Shown: piece after piece, positions 4,700 to 6,407 of the stretch
How positions within the stretch are numbered: position 1 is the stretch's first letter
Layout: each line of letters opens with the position of its first letter
Assembly (NCBI GenBank): GCA_030039975.1
Contig: JASHUO010000585.1
Location: forward strand, 1-6,407
Origin: Alphaproteobacteria bacterium
GTDB lineage: Bacteria; Pseudomonadota; Alphaproteobacteria; ATCC43930; CGMCC-115725
DNA length: 6,407 bases
Direction of reading: 5' to 3'
The notes under the pieces: model-generated
The model's database searches: none
What the model was told of the DNA's origin: nothing
What the model saw: the letters and a program-made list of their open reading frames with translations, nothing else
Made by a program: the position numbers and the translations under genes

Positions 4700-5035
4700 A
4701 TGATCATGCGGCACGTGCTCATCCTCTCAGCGTGGCTCATTCCGGCTTGGATCACGCCAACCATCGCCCAGCAATCGACGCCTGCCGCGCCAGCGCCTGC
4801 AGCACCTGCAATGCCATCGATCATTTGGACCTATGGCCCGAATCCCAATGGCCAGGGTGGTCAAATTGCGATCCCGACCAACCCGGCGACCGGACAGATA
4901 GACCCCGCTTGGGCGGCGCAGCACCTTCAAGGCTATTACGCGCCTGGGATGAACCTCACGCTGCAGACCTACGAAAATATGTACAACCAGCTGCAACGGT
5001 CGGCCAACGGAGTGGGCGCCAACCAAGGTTCATGA
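4700..5035 (+). CDS. Small exported protein of unknown function (111 aa)
   Basis: I do not recognise a family. CGGAGG at 4689-4694 lies five bases before the ATG at 4700. In-frame ATGs at 4697 and 4706 are also possible, with spacings of 2 and 11. The N-terminus MIMRHVLILSAWLIPAWITPTIA is a Sec signal peptide with cleavage expected after A23, before QQSTP. A short Ala/Pro linker (APAPAAPA) follows, then an aromatic/Gly/Pro segment (IIWTYGPNPNGQGGQIAIPTNP) and a helical C-terminal half with TYENMYNQLQRSANG. There are no cysteines in the mature part. The linker and composition suggest an extracytoplasmic, partly disordered protein. An upstream extension of the frame to 4523 runs across the inverted repeat and is rejected. 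Convergent genes follow 108 bases downstream, with no clear terminator between. Confidence 0.78.
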   Translation: MIMRHVLILSAWLIPAWITPTIAQQSTPAAPAPAAPAMPSIIWTYGPNPNGQGGQIAIPTNPATGQIDPAWAAQHLQGYYAPGMNLTLQTYENMYNQLQRSANGVGANQGS

Positions 5036-5143
5036 GCGCCGCCCCGCTGGACGGACGACGTCATCTGTCGCCACGCACGTCGGTGATGAGACGCGTGGAC
5101 TTTGCGCGAGTGGCCGCCGGCTACCGCTCCGTGCCGCAAGCCG

Positions 5144-5554
5144 TCAGGCTGCCGGGTAGTCCCACATGTCCGGCGGGAGCACATCTGACGTCGCGGCGCG
5201 CTGCTTGTCGCGGAAAATCTTGAGCGCAGGGAATGGGCGATAGGCGACGGTACGTTCGCTCAGCTTGCCGTCCGGCCCGTCGGTCAGAAGCTCCATGCTC
5301 TCGAACTCATGGCCTTCGATCGTTCCCCGCCAACGCAGGAAGGTTGTATTTTCGTCCAATCTGCGTTCCAGGACATAGGTGCCTGGATTGTCGCGATTGC
5401 GCGACGAGGCCGCCATGGTCTTCGCCACCATGTCGCGGCCAACAATCGCTCTTGTCAGCAGTGGGCTGTGCATGACGACATCCTCCGCCAGCAATGCAGC
5501 GAACTGCTCGGGCGTCGCGTGTCCGGATTCGCGGAGTTCGCGGATGGGATGCAT
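5144..5554 (-). CDS. NTF2/SnoaL-like family protein (cytosolic)
   Basis: This 136-aa protein fits the SnoaL-like branch of the NTF2 superfamily. Helical residues 14-25 (TPEQFAALLAED) lead into VVMHSPLLTRAIVGRD (26-41). The helix with KTMAA follows, then strands TFLRWRGTIEGHEFESMELL and a closing strand around KLSERTVAYRPFPAL. H29 in the HSP motif sits where pocket residues occur in relatives. There is no signal peptide. The ribosome site GAGGAG is six bases before the ATG and almost touches the stop of the upstream exported SnoaL-like gene (gap 12 bases), indicating cotranscription and perhaps translational coupling. The substrate is unknown. Relatives range from polyketide cyclases and isomerases to non-catalytic binding domains. 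Confidence 0.86.
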   Translation of the reverse strand: MHPIRELRESGHATPEQFAALLAEDVVMHSPLLTRAIVGRDMVAKTMAASSRNRDNPGTYVLERRLDENTTFLRWRGTIEGHEFESMELLTDGPDGKLSERTVAYRPFPALKIFRDKQRAATSDVLPPDMWDYPAA

Positions 5555-5566
5555 TAGTATCTCCTC

Positions 5567-6118
5567 TCAGGAACGGGGCGCGAGCGGGATGGGAAGCGCG
5601 ATGTCGGTCGCCATCTTCCAGCCGTCGGACGTGTGCAGCCAGGTGACAATCATGAGAAACGGCTTCGGCACCGGCGTCTGGCCGCCATAGGCGACGGTGA
5701 TCTTGAGCGGGGCATAGGTCTCCGCGACATCGGCGGTGAGGCCCACCGTCTTGACGCGCGGATAGTCGGGGTCCATGACGAAGGTGCTGGCATAGAGGTC
5801 GGCGAAGTGTCGTAACACCACGTCGGTACCCCAGAATCCTGCCCAGTTGCCTTCCGCCGCCGTCGCGGTCTTCGCGACGAAGAGGGTCGACGGCGATTCC
5901 CAGACGATCTTGCGGACCGCAGCGAGGTCGTGCCGGTTCTCCGCCTCGATGAGGGTACGGTAGAGGGCGTTGAGCTCGTTGAGTGCAGCGGCATCGAGTG
6001 GGCTCGCTTGGCCGGATGCGGCGGGGCTCTGGGCACTTTCTCCCTCGGCGCCGATCAGACTGGCCGCGAGCAGGGGGATCGCGCAGGCGACCACAAGAGC
6101 GGCTTTGAGACGACGCAT
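5567..6118 (-). CDS. Exported SnoaL-like (NTF2 superfamily) protein
   Basis: This 183-aa protein begins MRRLKAALVVACAIPLLAASLIGAEGES, a signal peptide with likely cleavage near A24. The early C12 in VVAC resembles a lipobox but leaves too short a hydrophobic stretch before it. A Ser/Ala/Gln linker precedes an NTF2-like domain: helix LNELNALYRTLIEAENRHDLAAVRKIV, then SPSTLFVAKT, GFWGTDVVLRHFADLY, and the closing strands FLMIVTWLHTSDGWKMATDIALPIP, which are characteristic of periplasmic SnoaL-like proteins. The ATG at 6118 is chosen because GGAGA lies seven bases upstream; the frame stays open to 6361, but that extension looks non-coding and overlaps the upstream gene. It is followed after 12 bases by a second SnoaL-like gene. 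Pairing an exported and a cytosolic member suggests related substrates in two compartments, which is an inference. Confidence 0.87.
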   Translation of the reverse strand: MRRLKAALVVACAIPLLAASLIGAEGESAQSPAASGQASPLDAAALNELNALYRTLIEAENRHDLAAVRKIVWESPSTLFVAKTATAAEGNWAGFWGTDVVLRHFADLYASTFVMDPDYPRVKTVGLTADVAETYAPLKITVAYGGQTPVPKPFLMIVTWLHTSDGWKMATDIALPIPLAPRS

Positions 6119-6134
6119 GACGTTTCTCCGAAAT

Positions 6135-6407
6135 CTAGCGGGAAAGAAAGCGGAGCTGGTGATCGAGCACCTTGCGACAGCCGGTGACGAGCCGGCCTTC
6201 CTCTGGAGCGACGAAAGGATGGATCGGCGCGACGGCGGAGCGGGTGACGGTCCAGATGCCCAGCATCGAGATCTCCTCACGCGAGCCAGGTGTGGGTGCC
6301 AACTCTCGCGGAAGATAATTGTGCAGGCGGAACTGGAACAGTAGCCTGCCGTTTCGAACACCGGCGTTCGACAGGCGGAACAATGCCAGAGAAGGTCGAT
6401 CTGGATG
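6135..6407 (-). CDS. C-terminal part of an unidentified protein (5' end outside window)
   Basis: A frame open from the right edge ends in TAG at 6135-6137, giving 90 codons with strong GC bias at third positions in its second half. Landmarks are FRLSNAGVRNGRLLFQFRLHNYLPRELAPTPG-type sequence (split here: FRLSNAGVRNG, LLFQFRLHNYLPREL), MLGIWTVTRSAVAPI, and a tail ending in VLDHQLRFLSR. No family is recognised. A TTG at 6381-6383 could be read as a start, but the frame continues to the edge with protein-like sequence, so it is treated as partial. Its stop is 16 bases before the ATG of the exported SnoaL-like gene, so these are probably cotranscribed. That makes this the only clue, outside the window, to the operon's role. 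Confidence 0.6.
   Translation of the reverse strand, partial: HPDRPSLALFRLSNAGVRNGRLLFQFRLHNYLPRELAPTPGSREEISMLGIWTVTRSAVAPIHPFVAPEEGRLVTGCRKVLDHQLRFLSR

Noticed and set aside
4448..4714. 88-codon reverse frame through the spacer
   Set aside because: It reads through a perfect inverted repeat, lacks a ribosome site and overlaps the start of a better-supported gene.
5036..5143. Bidirectional terminator between the convergent genes
   Set aside because: No stem of useful length with a T-run on either strand could be found.

Overview
The window reads as chromosomal DNA of a GC-rich alphaproteobacterium. A Bradyrhizobium- or Rhodopseudomonas-like organism is the best guess. The guess rests on strongly GC-biased third codon positions, many short lineage-type hypothetical proteins, GC-rich hairpin terminators and the protein families present. 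It is an inference, since no rRNA or marker gene is in the window. There are no tRNA or rRNA genes, insertion sequences, integrases or CRISPR arrays.

Left part (1-2135, + strand): the last 31 codons of an unidentified gene are followed by an intact cytosolic NTF2/SnoaL-like protein (359-760). Next comes the wreck of a DltE-type short-chain dehydrogenase (799-1052), whose first 11 codons are joined out of frame to its last ~70 codons. A complete D-2-hydroxyacid dehydrogenase (1131-2075) follows and is closed by a hairpin and a strong intrinsic terminator. This looks like a small metabolic block that has lost one enzyme.

Middle part (2136-5035, + strand): a run of small genes with wide spacers. 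A 110-aa exported protein (2483-2815) is followed by three successive GCCCCG-type terminators within about 240 bases. Two of these carry a further hairpin immediately downstream. Then come a ribbon-helix-helix-like 65-aa protein and a 79-aa CxxC protein in tandem, a 56-aa charged helical protein (3817-3987), a Rap1a/Tai-family exported protein (4062-4436), a spacer with a perfect 12-bp inverted repeat, and a 111-aa exported protein (4700-5035).

Right part (5144-6407, - strand, convergent with the middle part): an apparent operon. In transcription order it holds an unidentified gene cut by the window edge, an exported SnoaL-like protein and a cytosolic SnoaL-like protein, with gaps of 16 and 12 bases.

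The recurring theme is NTF2/SnoaL-like folds (three in 6.4 kb) and small exported proteins (four). I see no clear multi-gene novel system. The most notable items are the internally deleted dehydrogenase, the serial terminator/hairpin modules, the inverted repeat, the orphan immunity-type protein and several small uncharacterised genes.
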